From assembly GCA_963795835.1 (NCBI GenBank), contig CAWCJC010000008.1, forward strand, positions 1 to 64,000: a DNA stretch of 64,000 nucleotides, written 5' to 3'. The stretch comes from JALYXI01 sp963795835 (GTDB lineage: Bacteria > Acidobacteriota > Terriglobia > Bryobacterales > Bryobacteraceae). This document shows, in pieces, positions 49,980 to 58,354 of the stretch (positions are counted from its first letter, which is position 1; each line of letters begins with the position of its first letter). The position numbers were made by a program, and so were the translations under genes. The notes beneath the pieces were generated by a model. That model saw only the letters and a program-made list of their open reading frames with translations, ran no database searches and had not been told where the DNA came from.

Positions 49980-50904
49980 TCACCGCGTAGCCTTCCACCT
50001 GGTCCGCTTCGAAACCAGCGCCTCGAAAGGCGTCGCGAATCTGCGCCGGCGTAAGTTGGCCAAGTAATTCGCCCATCCACCGCGCATCGGCGAGAGGAAT
50101 CCCCCGTCCAATCCATTCCATTTCAACGCGGCCCGCGCCGTCTTTCGGATTGAAAATGAACTTCGCCGAAGGTTTTCCCGGCGTTCCGAAGTCCACGGTC
50201 TCCGGCCCTTTTTTGACGATGAATTGAGACTTTGTATACGAGTCCAGATTGCCTTTGGCAACTTCATGGGAACTCACCAAATGATCGGTCCCAAAGCTGG
50301 CGCCAAGATCGCTGACTACATAGATCTGTACGCCTTCGGTGGACTCGAGCAGCGCATTGTTCTCATCCTTCAGGTCCCAATTATTCAAGACAGCCATCAG
50401 GGTCCGAAGCCCATTAAACTCTCGTGTTCCGGTAAACGGGTTGTCTTTCCATCGCCAAACTCCATTCTTCTTCGTTCCCTTTGGCGCTCGTTTCAACCGA
50501 ACGTTGACGAAGGTACTTCCACCCTGCCGCAGGTTATTTCCCCGTTTCAACTTGCCCGGCAAGCCCTGCACCGCGATACTTGGTAGAAAATAGTAATCGT
50601 AAGTCGGGTAACCTACGGCCCAAACAAACCTTGACGCCGCAGTCTCCGGCCGCGGTTCCTCGCCCAGCTTCACTTTCCATTTGGTGCCGTGAGCGTCCCG
50701 AACGTCGAACTTCGGATTCGTGCCCTCCAGGTCCTCTTCCGTAAACGTGAAAGGGCCAACCGGCTGACCATCCTTCCCACCCGAACCGAAGCTTAGATCG
50801 CGGCTCGTCACATCTTGCGGCTGTTCCCATAGGAGCGGCTTGTCCGCTGCCGTTGTAACTGAACAGAAAACGAGCAGAAGTACCAAAACCTGAGAAAATG
50901 TCAT
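49942..50904 (-). CDS. secreted protein with kinase-like (HipA/PI-kinase-type) motifs, unknown function
   Basis: A protein of about 320 residues with signal peptide (FSQVLVLLLVFCSVTTAA). The mature part has an ordered set of kinase-like residues: a Lys in TKWKVKLGEE (near 79), a Glu in PRPETAASRFVWAVGYP (near 87), a catalytic-loop-like NNWDLKDENN (Asp near 177, Asn near 182) and VVSDLGASFG (Asp near 199). This order resembles the HipA/phosphatidylinositol-kinase/CotH-type fold. I infer a kinase-like fold, not a proven activity. The start at 50904 lies seven bases into the divergent PLD gene's frame. Confidence 0.7.
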   Translation of the reverse strand: MTFSQVLVLLLVFCSVTTAADKPLLWEQPQDVTSRDLSFGSGGKDGQPVGPFTFTEEDLEGTNPKFDVRDAHGTKWKVKLGEEPRPETAASRFVWAVGYPTYDYYFLPSIAVQGLPGKLKRGNNLRQGGSTFVNVRLKRAPKGTKKNGVWRWKDNPFTGTREFNGLRTLMAVLNNWDLKDENNALLESTEGVQIYVVSDLGASFGTDHLVSSHEVAKGNLDSYTKSQFIVKKGPETVDFGTPGKPSAKFIFNPKDGAGRVEMEWIGRGIPLADARWMGELLGQLTPAQIRDAFRGAGFEADQVEGYAVIMERRIAELKGL

Positions 50905-52055
50905 TCTTTGCACAATTAAGCAAACATGGTTCCATTCGTGCAACGGCAAAACCCAACGGAACGAATTTGAAACTCTATATCCAGCCAGGGGCCGGTGTCC
51001 AACCTCTCATCGACGCGATTGATTCCGCAAAAAGCCGCGTGGAAATCGTGATCTTCCGGTTCGACCGCGCCGAAGTGGAACACGCTCTGCTCAGAGCTGT
51101 AAACCGCGGGGTCTTCGTTCATGCCCTCATCGCCTCTACCAATCGGGGCGGGCATCGCAGCCTTCGCCAACTCGAAATGCGCCTGCTTGCCAAGGGCGTC
51201 AATGTCGCCCGAACCGCTGACGATCTTGTCCGGTATCACAGCAAGTTTATGATCGTCGACCGCCGGGAATTGTGGATTTTGGCTTTCAACTTCACGATCC
51301 TTGACATGGAGCACAGCCGCAGTTTCGCCGTGGTCACCCACAACACCGGCCTGGTTGCGGAAGGCGTCAAGCTTTTCGAAGCCGATACGCAACGGAAAGC
51401 ATATGAAGCGGGCCACCCCGATTTCGTCGTCAGCCCCTTGAATGCGCGCGAGGAGCTGTCCGCTTTCATTCAAAAAGCCGAAAAGCAACTCCTGATTTAC
51501 GACCCCAAAGTGGGCGATCCCGCCATCATCCGGCTGCTTGGGGCTCGCGTCAACGCCGGTGTCGATGTTCGAATTATCGGCAAACTCGAAGGCAGCTTAA
51601 AGCTGCCGTCGCGGGAACTGGTTCCCATGCGCCTCCATACCCGCTCCATGATTCGGGATGGTAGTCACGTCTTCATCGGCAGTCAGAGCCTTCGCACCGC
51701 GGAGTTGGAAGTTCGGCGTGAGGTAGGCGTTTTGTTAAAGGACAACAGAATTGCGAAAGAGATAATCACCATCTTCGAGGAAGACTGGCGCCTTTCAGAA
51801 GAGATCAACCAGACCACGGGCGCGGCCAAACCCGCTGCTCGCAAAGTGGCGAAACGGTTCGCGAAGGCAATTTCCAATGGTCTTCCGCCTTTGAGCGCGG
51901 TCCTGGAAATGATCGTGCGCGAAGTGAACGGCCCTGGCTCTCACGCCGCTGTCGATCCGGAGCGTCTCGAGCGCACGGTGAAGGAAGCTGTCAAAGAAGC
52001 GGTCGAGGAATCGGTACGGGAGGCGGTCGAGGAAGCCGTGGAGTCGGACCGTTAA
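50898..52055 (+). CDS. phospholipase D-like protein
   Basis: A protein of 385 residues with two PLD-type halves. The first motif is canonical, YHSKFMIVD (HxKx4D); the second is degenerate, LHTRSMIRDGSHVFIGSQSL, with Arg in place of Lys. The C-terminal 60 residues hold an acidic amphipathic repeat (VKEAVKEAVEESVREAVEEA), probably coiled coil. No signal peptide is visible, so it may be cytoplasmic. The start is doubtful: ATG 50898 overlaps the divergent gene's start; a TTG at 50967 just before LKLYIQPG is possible. It converges with the glycosyltransferase fusion. Confidence 0.82.
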   Translation: MSFFAQLSKHGSIRATAKPNGTNLKLYIQPGAGVQPLIDAIDSAKSRVEIVIFRFDRAEVEHALLRAVNRGVFVHALIASTNRGGHRSLRQLEMRLLAKGVNVARTADDLVRYHSKFMIVDRRELWILAFNFTILDMEHSRSFAVVTHNTGLVAEGVKLFEADTQRKAYEAGHPDFVVSPLNAREELSAFIQKAEKQLLIYDPKVGDPAIIRLLGARVNAGVDVRIIGKLEGSLKLPSRELVPMRLHTRSMIRDGSHVFIGSQSLRTAELEVRREVGVLLKDNRIAKEIITIFEEDWRLSEEINQTTGAAKPAARKVAKRFAKAISNGLPPLSAVLEMIVREVNGPGSHAAVDPERLERTVKEAVKEAVEESVREAVEEAVESDR

Positions 52056-52065
52056 CGTTCTTCCG

Positions 52066-53482
52066 CTAAGGTTTCCGGGCAATCGCGATAATCGAGACGG
52101 ACGGCCACGGCAGGCTCCCATCGATTTTGCGCCATAGCCAGACCAGGGAATTGAACACTCGCAACGGGAACCGGGCGATCGTTTGCCGTCCCAGCACTTT
52201 TCCCGTAAACCACCATCCGGGCCGGGAAACCCGATTGAATTGGATGATTTGTTCGACCACGAAGCCGGCTCCTTCCAGCTTGTCCTTTAGCTGGACCTCG
52301 GAGTACCGCAGGTAGTGTCCCAGCGCTACATCGAGCGCGCCAAAAATCTCTTGGCTGTGCGGCACCAGAACGATCGCGCGACCCCCAGGATCAAGCACTT
52401 CAAACAGGTTTCGGGCAGCGCTCTCAGGATCGGCGACATGCTCCAAGACATTGAGACACACCACGGTGTCAATCTTGCCCGCGAAATACCGCATGTCTTC
52501 GCTTTGCTGAACATCGCAAAAGCGAACTTCCAGATTCGGCCGGTGCGCGAAACGGTTGCGCAGTGCCCCAAGGTGTTCTGGCCCGATATCCGTTGCGGCA
52601 TAATACTTTCGGCGGTGGGCCAGTGGCCGCGTCAGGTTGCCGGTTCCTGCGCCGACCTCCAACACCCGCTCCCCAAGGAAGGGGACGATTGTGTCGGCCA
52701 TCCATGCATTGAAATTCGGAGCATAGGAAAGCGCGTCCAGAATTTCAAGCCCGACGTCATTATAAAGATCGTTTCCGAGCCGGAACTTTAGCATCACCCA
52801 GAACGCATCGATTGCGTCCTTGAGTCCAATCTTCTTGCCTTCCTCATAAGTCCGCCCGTGATAGCTGATCGGAGTCTCATAAATTCGGGCTTGACGCCGC
52901 GCGAGCTTGATCGTCAACTCGGGCTCGATTCCAAAGCGGTTGCTCCGCAACGGAATCGTCTTCACCAGGCTCGTGCGGAAAGCCTTGTAGCAAGTCTCCA
53001 TGTCTGTCAGGTTGAGATCCGCTGCGATATTGCACACCAGCGTCAGAATCTGGTTCGCCAGGGAATGCCAGAAATACAACACCCGCCGTTCCCCGGCAAC
53101 CATGAAGCGGGAACCGAAAACCGCATCGGCTTTGCCCTCCAGCAGCGGCTGGAGGAGCTTCGGATATTCGCGAGGATCATACTCCAGGTCGGCATCCTGA
53201 ATCAGGCTAAATTCACCAGTTCGCGTGCGCAATCGCAGTCCGGATTGCGGCGCCTTTTCCCTGGTTAATCTGATGGTGAACCAGCGTGATTTTTGTGCCT
53301 GTCCTCGCTATAAAGTTCTGAACCGCTTCCGCCGATCCATCTTTAGAACAATCATTGACTACGATAATTTCCCACGCCATGCCCTCGGGGTAAGGCGCGT
53401 CAATCACCCGCTGGAGCAGCGCCTCAATAAACTCTTCTTCGTTGTAGAGGGGAATAAGGACCGAAAGGGACGAAGGCTGCAT
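52066..53482 (-). pseudogene. family 2 glycosyltransferase-methyltransferase fusion, broken by one frameshift
   Basis: The first frame (53482 to about 53222) is a dolichol-phosphate-mannose-synthase-like start: LSVLIPLYNEEEFIEALL, EIIVVNDCSKDGS, NQGKGAAIRTAIAHA. It then stops. Shifting by one extra or two missing bases near 53221-53224 continues with TGEFSLIQDADLEYDPREYP (the catalytic DxD-like region) and on through ETCYKAFR. From about residue 240 a SAM methyltransferase domain follows (VLEVGAGTGNLTRPL, VVCLNVLEHVADPESAA) to 52066. The repaired protein is about 471 residues and probably modifies a lipid-linked glycan. Confidence 0.87.
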
Positions 53483-53572
53483 CTAGGCTTAGCCATTTTA
53501 GAGGATTGCCCAGACTTGCCGGGGGGATAGCCTCCGGATACCTCTTTGGGGGTATGTCGTTTTTGAAGGACT

Positions 53573-54352
53573 ATGCGTACACTATTCGAAACTGACGTGA
53601 AACTTGCAGTTATAGCCCGAATCGTTTTACTGTTGGCCGGTTCTGCCGCCGCGGCTTTCGCGGATACGGTGAACCTGACGGACGGGCCCCCTTTCAATTT
53701 TCGAAGTGGCTCGGACCTTTTCGTGCGCTTCTCCATATGGAATTTCGCGGTCAATAACGCGTCCTCCTCGCCGTACCCTACTTCCGTGGGTCTTCAGCTT
53801 CTGGGAGCGCGGCCCGGCTCATCGCAGCTGAGCGCAGTTCCGAATTCTACCAGCCGATATTTCAACGGCTATTCCCTACAGGGTTGGCTCGAGAATTCCA
53901 GCGGAACCGTATCCGTTCCCTTCACCAATCCTGATGCGATTCGTCTGAGCCTTGGCGCAGGCTCGCTCCTGGTGGAACCGGGAACAATGAGTTCTGGCAC
54001 GCCCCTCGCTGTTATCGAAGCCGATGCGGCGCTCACGCTCAATCTCTCGGAATCCATTTTCGGTCCCGATGTGGCGAGCAGGGGAAGCAGTGCTGTAATC
54101 CATCTGCGAAACGTGGGCCAGGATCTGCAAATAGGCTTGAACGACGGATATTCTCTTCTCAGCGCATTTCGTGAACCGTCCATCAAGGGGCTGGGCGGTG
54201 TTCAGACCAGCGGTATCACGCAAAGTATCACCGCAACGTCAGTCCCCGAACCCGGCAGTTTCGCACTCCTGGTCTTCGCTTCGAGCGTTTTGGGTGCCTG
54301 CGCGTTTATGCGGTGGCGGAAAACTCCAAAGGACGCACGGCCGCGTTCTTAA
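53573..54352 (+). CDS. PEP-CTERM sorted secreted protein
   Basis: A protein of 259 residues with signal peptide (IVLLLAGSAAAAFAD) and a C-terminal PEP-CTERM signal: SVPEPGSFALLVFASSVLGA, then a helix end and RWRK. The PEP motif directs processing by exosortase and anchoring or release of an extracellular protein. The body is beta-rich and unknown. An in-frame GTG at 53597 is an alternative start directly before the signal peptide. The upstream 90 bases hold short GGATA repeats. No exosortase is present in the window. Confidence 0.85.
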   Translation: MRTLFETDVKLAVIARIVLLLAGSAAAAFADTVNLTDGPPFNFRSGSDLFVRFSIWNFAVNNASSSPYPTSVGLQLLGARPGSSQLSAVPNSTSRYFNGYSLQGWLENSSGTVSVPFTNPDAIRLSLGAGSLLVEPGTMSSGTPLAVIEADAALTLNLSESIFGPDVASRGSSAVIHLRNVGQDLQIGLNDGYSLLSAFREPSIKGLGGVQTSGITQSITATSVPEPGSFALLVFASSVLGACAFMRWRKTPKDARPRS

Positions 54353-54464
54353 GAAATTCCGCCGAACCTTCTTTACCCATACTCCGCTCAGAATCTCCGG
54401 CTCGGTCCTGCGCAGATCTACTAGCATCAGCCCCTTAGATGAACATCGCGTGAAAGAACAGTTA

Positions 54465-55490
54465 TTAAGCGTTCCGGTTCACAGCAAAAATCAACGCAAA
54501 AACGATCCAAGAGACGGTCGCGGCCGCCGGCATCGTAAGAATCCAGGCCCATAAGATATTGGTCGCAACGCCCCAGCGCACCGCCTTCACGCGTTGCACC
54601 GTGCCTACGCCCACAATGGCGCCGCCCAGGCAATGGGTCGTTGAAACGGGGAGGCCTAAGTGCGTCGAGATCAGAATTGCCGCGGCAGCCCCGGTTTCCG
54701 CGCAGAACCCCGTTCGCGGCTTCAGCTTGGTCAGCTTGCGCCCCATGGTATGGACGATGCGCCACCCGCCACTCAGAGTGCCTAACGCAATCGCGGCATG
54801 TGCGGCGAAGATCACCCACGTCGGCACATGAAATGACTTCTGGATTCCGGTCGTCACCAGCACGCCCGTAATCACGCCCATGGTCTTCTGCGCGTCGTTG
54901 GTGCCGTGCGAAAAACTGAGCGCGGCCGCCGAGAGCAACTGCAGCTTTCTAAACCATGAATCCATGTCCCTCGGCGTGGCTTTCTGGAACATCCAATAAA
55001 TCAGGATCATCATCAGAAACGCCGAAAACATCCCGATCAGCGGCGCCACAACGATAAATAAGATTGTTTCCGGCCACTTGCCCACCACCAGCGCACCCAA
55101 ACTGTGGCTGAATCCATGGTTTAGCCCCTGCCTTGCCAAGGCCGATCCCGCCAGTCCGCCGATCAGTGCATGCGAGGAGCTCGTCGGCAGCCCCAGCCAC
55201 CAAGTCAGCAGATCCCACACCAGCGCGCCGATCACGCCCGCCATAAGCGTATAAATACTGATCGCGTCCACGTCCACGAACCCCTTACCGACGCTGGTCG
55301 CAACGCTTGTACCAAAAGTAAACGCAGCCACGAAGTTGAAAAAAGCTGCCCACATCACGGCTTGTAGTGGCGTCAGCACGCGCGTCGAGACGATTGTCGC
55401 GATCGAATTCGCCGAATCATGGAATCCGTTAACGAAATCGAAAATCAGCGCAAGCGCGATCACCAGAATCGCCACATGGAGGGATGTCAT
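54465..55490 (-). CDS. inorganic phosphate transporter (PiT family)
   Basis: A PiT-type transporter of about 341 residues. Both inverted signature repeats are visible: FDFVNGFHDSANSIATIVSTRVL near the start in shortened form as GFHDSANSIATIVS, and FSHGTNDAQKTMGVI plus LGLPVSTTHCLGGAIVGVG later. It couples phosphate or metal-phosphate import to protons or sodium. The ATG at 55490 is chosen because it starts the first helix; the open frame runs longer into the upstream gene. It lies 13 bases after DUF47, its usual regulatory partner. Confidence 0.93.
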   Translation of the reverse strand: MTSLHVAILVIALALIFDFVNGFHDSANSIATIVSTRVLTPLQAVMWAAFFNFVAAFTFGTSVATSVGKGFVDVDAISIYTLMAGVIGALVWDLLTWWLGLPTSSSHALIGGLAGSALARQGLNHGFSHSLGALVVGKWPETILFIVVAPLIGMFSAFLMMILIYWMFQKATPRDMDSWFRKLQLLSAAALSFSHGTNDAQKTMGVITGVLVTTGIQKSFHVPTWVIFAAHAAIALGTLSGGWRIVHTMGRKLTKLKPRTGFCAETGAAAAILISTHLGLPVSTTHCLGGAIVGVGTVQRVKAVRWGVATNILWAWILTMPAAATVSWIVFALIFAVNRNA

Positions 55491-55503
55491 GGTCAGTCTC
55501 GGC

Positions 55504-56133
55504 CTAACTGTGCTTAGCCAACACATTGGCGATGAAGTCGGCGACATCCTCGCAGCGGTCACCCGCTTTCTCAAAATGATCGTAAATTGCCATCTGCCTC
55601 ATCAACTCAACCGGGTCCTTCTGGTTGGCGAAGGCATCCGCAACGGCCTCGCGCGCTAAGAGCTTTGATTCGTTCTCTAGCTGGTTGACCCGCTCGCAGT
55701 GTTCTGTCAACGCCTCCTGCTTTTCGATTCCCTCCGCATTCAGCGTTTCAAACAATGCGTTCAGTTCTTTCGTGCAATTCTCCAGAACTTCCGCCAATTT
55801 GACCATACGCTCTGGCCCCTGGGAATATCCGTAAGCGTGCAAACGGTAACCGATGGCTTCAATTGCATCAAGCACGCCGTCCAGAGCGACCGAAATCACG
55901 TGAATGTCCTCCGGATCGATTGGGGTAATAAACGTCTTGTGCAGACGCCGGAACACCTCGTGCTCCAAGTCATCACCCTGTTGCTCCAGATCGCGCAATA
56001 CGCGCGCGGCATCCGCAATCCGCCCACCGCCAGAGGCCGCAGCCTCGTGCAAAATCGCCGCGGCCTTGAAAGCCAAACCCGACTGGGCCAGGAACTGATC
56101 GTAAAACTTGAGATCACGAGGAAGCAGGTGCAT
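55504..56133 (-). CDS. DUF47/PhoU-like phosphate transport regulator
   Basis: A helical protein of 209 residues. The start (LLPRDLKFYDQFLAQSG) and VFRRLHKTFITPIDPEDIH, followed by the ALDGVLDAIEAIGYRL helix, identify DUF47, a PhoU relative that regulates PiT transporters. It may bind metal through the acidic clusters. The ATG at 56133 overlaps the upstream glutamine-amidotransferase-like gene by 20 bases; the longer frame to 56229 is an unlikely extension. It is transcribed with the phosphate transporter. Confidence 0.92.
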   Translation of the reverse strand: MHLLPRDLKFYDQFLAQSGLAFKAAAILHEAAASGGGRIADAARVLRDLEQQGDDLEHEVFRRLHKTFITPIDPEDIHVISVALDGVLDAIEAIGYRLHAYGYSQGPERMVKLAEVLENCTKELNALFETLNAEGIEKQEALTEHCERVNQLENESKLLAREAVADAFANQKDPVELMRQMAIYDHFEKAGDRCEDVADFIANVLAKHS

Positions 56134-56812
56134 CAGTACTCCTTGTTGCCGCTTGGATGAACTTGTCGAAAAGTAATTTCTGTGTTTGGTCCGTGGCAGC
56201 CATATCTTCCGGATGCCATTGAACCCCAATCACGAAAGGGTGCTCCGTGCTTTCGATCGCTTCCACCGTACCATCGTGCGCACGGGCCGTTACCCGCAAC
56301 CCTTCCGCCACACGCCCAACAGCTTGATGATGGCGCGAGTTCACGCCGATCTTCGCGGCTCCATAGATGGAAGCCAATCGAGAGCCCGGCTCAACCTCTA
56401 CTTGGTGCGCTTCCAGCGCCTTGTTCTCAGGCCGGCTCACGTGATCGTGAATATGCTGTTTCAACGAGCCGCCCTCCGCAACATTCAGCATTTGCATACC
56501 CCTGCAGATCGCCAATACCGGCAAACCGAGCAGCAAGGCTTCTTTCAGAAGCGACTGCTCCAAACGATCGCGAGAGTCGTTCGGCTCTTCCGTCTCAGGC
56601 GAACGCGCTTCCCCGTACAAGTCCGGATTCACGTCCACGCCGCCGCCCAGCACCACACCGTCCAGGCTCTCGATCGCAAACTTGTCCCCTGGCGCAATCG
56701 TCACCGGATCTCCTCCGGACGCGCGCACGGCGTCTTCATACGGTCTCACTTTGATCTCATTTGAATAAGTAATTCCGATTCGAGGTCGCACTTTGCTATT
56801 CTGACGCAACAC
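56114..56812 (-). CDS. class I glutamine amidotransferase-like (PuuD/C26) hydrolase
   Basis: A protein of up to 232 residues of the gamma-glutamyl-GABA hydrolase type. The nucleophile motif is AICRGMQMLNV (Cys near 103) and the His-Glu pair is in VIGVQWHPEDMA. DGVVLGGGVDVNPDLYGE is typical of C26 peptidases. It should remove gamma-glutamyl groups from small amines. The first codon is a TTG at 56812; a GTG seven codons later, right before RPRIGITYS, is equally possible. It diverges from the queuosine-precursor transporter with almost no gap. Confidence 0.87.
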   Translation of the reverse strand: MLRQNSKVRPRIGITYSNEIKVRPYEDAVRASGGDPVTIAPGDKFAIESLDGVVLGGGVDVNPDLYGEARSPETEEPNDSRDRLEQSLLKEALLLGLPVLAICRGMQMLNVAEGGSLKQHIHDHVSRPENKALEAHQVEVEPGSRLASIYGAAKIGVNSRHHQAVGRVAEGLRVTARAHDGTVEAIESTEHPFVIGVQWHPEDMAATDQTQKLLFDKFIQAATRSTDAPASS

Positions 56813-56814
56813 GA

Positions 56815-57489
56815 ATGAGTGAACCCCGTAATTATCGCTATCTCGATTTCCTGATTCTTTCGTTCGTCGTGATTCTGCTTATCTCGAACCTGATTGCCGC
56901 CAAAATTATCCCGATCGGCAGCTTCCGCGTCAGCGCCGCGCAGTTTCTCTTTCCCATTACGTACATCTTCGGCGATGTCTTTACCGAAGTCTATGGTTAC
57001 GGCGCGTCGCGCAAAGCAATTTGGCGCGGCTTCTTCGCCTCTATCCTGATGGCCGCCATGGGTGTGTTCGCCATCTGGTTGCCAGCCGCGCCCGAATGGA
57101 AAAATCAGTCAGCGTTCGAAACTGTTTTCGGCGTCGTGCCCCGCATTGTGGCGGGAAGCCTGTTGGCCTTCTGGTTTGGCGAGTTTGCCAACTCCTATAC
57201 ACTCGCCAAGCTGAAGCTCATCACCAAGGGCCGCTATCTTTGGACCCGCACCGTGGCCTCCACTGTCGTCGGCCAGGGTATCGACACTGCCATCGTTGTC
57301 TCCTTTATCTTCTATGACCAACCCCTTGCGACCATCTTCAACTTGATCCTCTCCGGCTACCTCTTCAAGGTGATCTACGAAGTTCTGGCAACGCCGCTCA
57401 CCTATCTGGTCGTGAACTTCCTCAAGCGCCAGGAAGGTGTGGATACCTTCGACAATTCCACCGACTTCAGCCCTTTCCACAACATCTGA
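56815..57489 (+). CDS. queuosine precursor transporter (VUT/YhhQ family)
   Basis: A six-helix membrane protein of 224 residues. The family motifs YLDFLILSFVVILLISNLIA (first helix), LFPITYIFGDVFTEVYGYG, and WTRTVASTVVGQGIDTAIVV are all present. It imports the precursor used to make queuosine in tRNA. The start ATG lies two bases from the divergent C26 gene's TTG. No PreQ1 riboswitch-like leader can be seen; there is no room for one. Confidence 0.92.
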   Translation: MSEPRNYRYLDFLILSFVVILLISNLIAAKIIPIGSFRVSAAQFLFPITYIFGDVFTEVYGYGASRKAIWRGFFASILMAAMGVFAIWLPAAPEWKNQSAFETVFGVVPRIVAGSLLAFWFGEFANSYTLAKLKLITKGRYLWTRTVASTVVGQGIDTAIVVSFIFYDQPLATIFNLILSGYLFKVIYEVLATPLTYLVVNFLKRQEGVDTFDNSTDFSPFHNI

Positions 57490-57556
57490 AGACCGATAGG
57501 CGACCCTGGTCCACATCTGGCTGCAAACGTCGGTGAAACGCTAAAATAAAAGAGCA

Positions 57557-58327
57557 ATGCACCTCACCATCGCCGGCCGCACGTTTCAATCGCGCCTCTT
57601 CGTCGGAACCGGCAAATACCGTAGCTTTCAGGAAATGGCCCGCTGCCACGCCGCTTCTGGCTCGGAGCTTGTCACGGTTGCCGTCCGCCGGGTCAACCTG
57701 GGCGATCGCTCAAAGGAATCGCTGCTCGACTACATCGATCGCGATAAGATGTTCATCCTTCCTAACACCGCCGCCTGCTACACCGCCGATGAAGCGATCC
57801 GCACCGCGCGCCTGGGCCGCGAAGCCGGACTCTCCAACTGGGTAAAGCTCGAAGTGATCGGCGATGAACAGACTCTCTTCCCCGATAACGAAGGCCTGCT
57901 CGAAGCCACCCGCGTGCTAGTCCGCGAAGGCTTCGTAGTCTTGCCCTATACCACCGACGACCTGGTGAACGCCATCAAGCTCATCGACGCCGGTGCCGCT
58001 GCCGTCATGCCTCTGGCCGCGCCCATCGGCAGCGGATTGGGCATCCAGAACCTCACGAACCTCCGCATTCTTCGCGAACGTATCACCGCTGTTCCGCTCA
58101 TTGTGGATGCGGGCGTGGGGACCGCTTCGGATGCCGCAATGGCCATGGAGTTAGGCGCGGATGGCGTTCTAATGAACACTGCAATCGCGCTCGCCGATGA
58201 CGCCGAAAAGATGTCCCGCGCCATGGCTCTTGCCGTCGAAAGCGGACGCCTGGCTTATGAAGCCGGACGCATGGAGAAGAAGCAGTACGCCAGCCCATCA
58301 AGCCCTATGGCCGGCGTAGTTCGATAA
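57557..58327 (+). CDS. thiG: thiazole synthase ThiG
   Basis: ThiG of 256 residues: FVGTGKYRSFQEMARCHAAS, AVRRVNLGD, ILPNTAACYTADEA, the Schiff-base lysine in NWVKLEVIGD (near residue 97), PIGSGLGIQN, and the phosphate-binding VDAGVGTASDAAMAMELGAD. It forms the thiazole ring of thiamine from deoxyxylulose phosphate, dehydroglycine and ThiS thiocarboxylate. Unusually, neither thiS, thiO/thiH nor thiC is adjacent. The 67-base gap upstream shows no TPP riboswitch fold I can recognise. Confidence 0.96.
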   Translation: MHLTIAGRTFQSRLFVGTGKYRSFQEMARCHAASGSELVTVAVRRVNLGDRSKESLLDYIDRDKMFILPNTAACYTADEAIRTARLGREAGLSNWVKLEVIGDEQTLFPDNEGLLEATRVLVREGFVVLPYTTDDLVNAIKLIDAGAAAVMPLAAPIGSGLGIQNLTNLRILRERITAVPLIVDAGVGTASDAAMAMELGADGVLMNTAIALADDAEKMSRAMALAVESGRLAYEAGRMEKKQYASPSSPMAGVVR

Positions 58328-58354
58328 AGACGCGCTGGCCCGGCGCGTTCCCGA

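Noticed and set aside
56182..56764. Two overlapping plus-strand frames of about 190 codons opposite the C26 hydrolase
   Set aside because: Both are Arg/Pro/His-rich shadows; the minus-strand gene has Cys and His-Glu catalytic motifs.
57490..57556. TPP riboswitch before thiG
   Set aside because: The gap is only 67 bases and lacks the conserved CTGAGA and ACCTGA-type elements.
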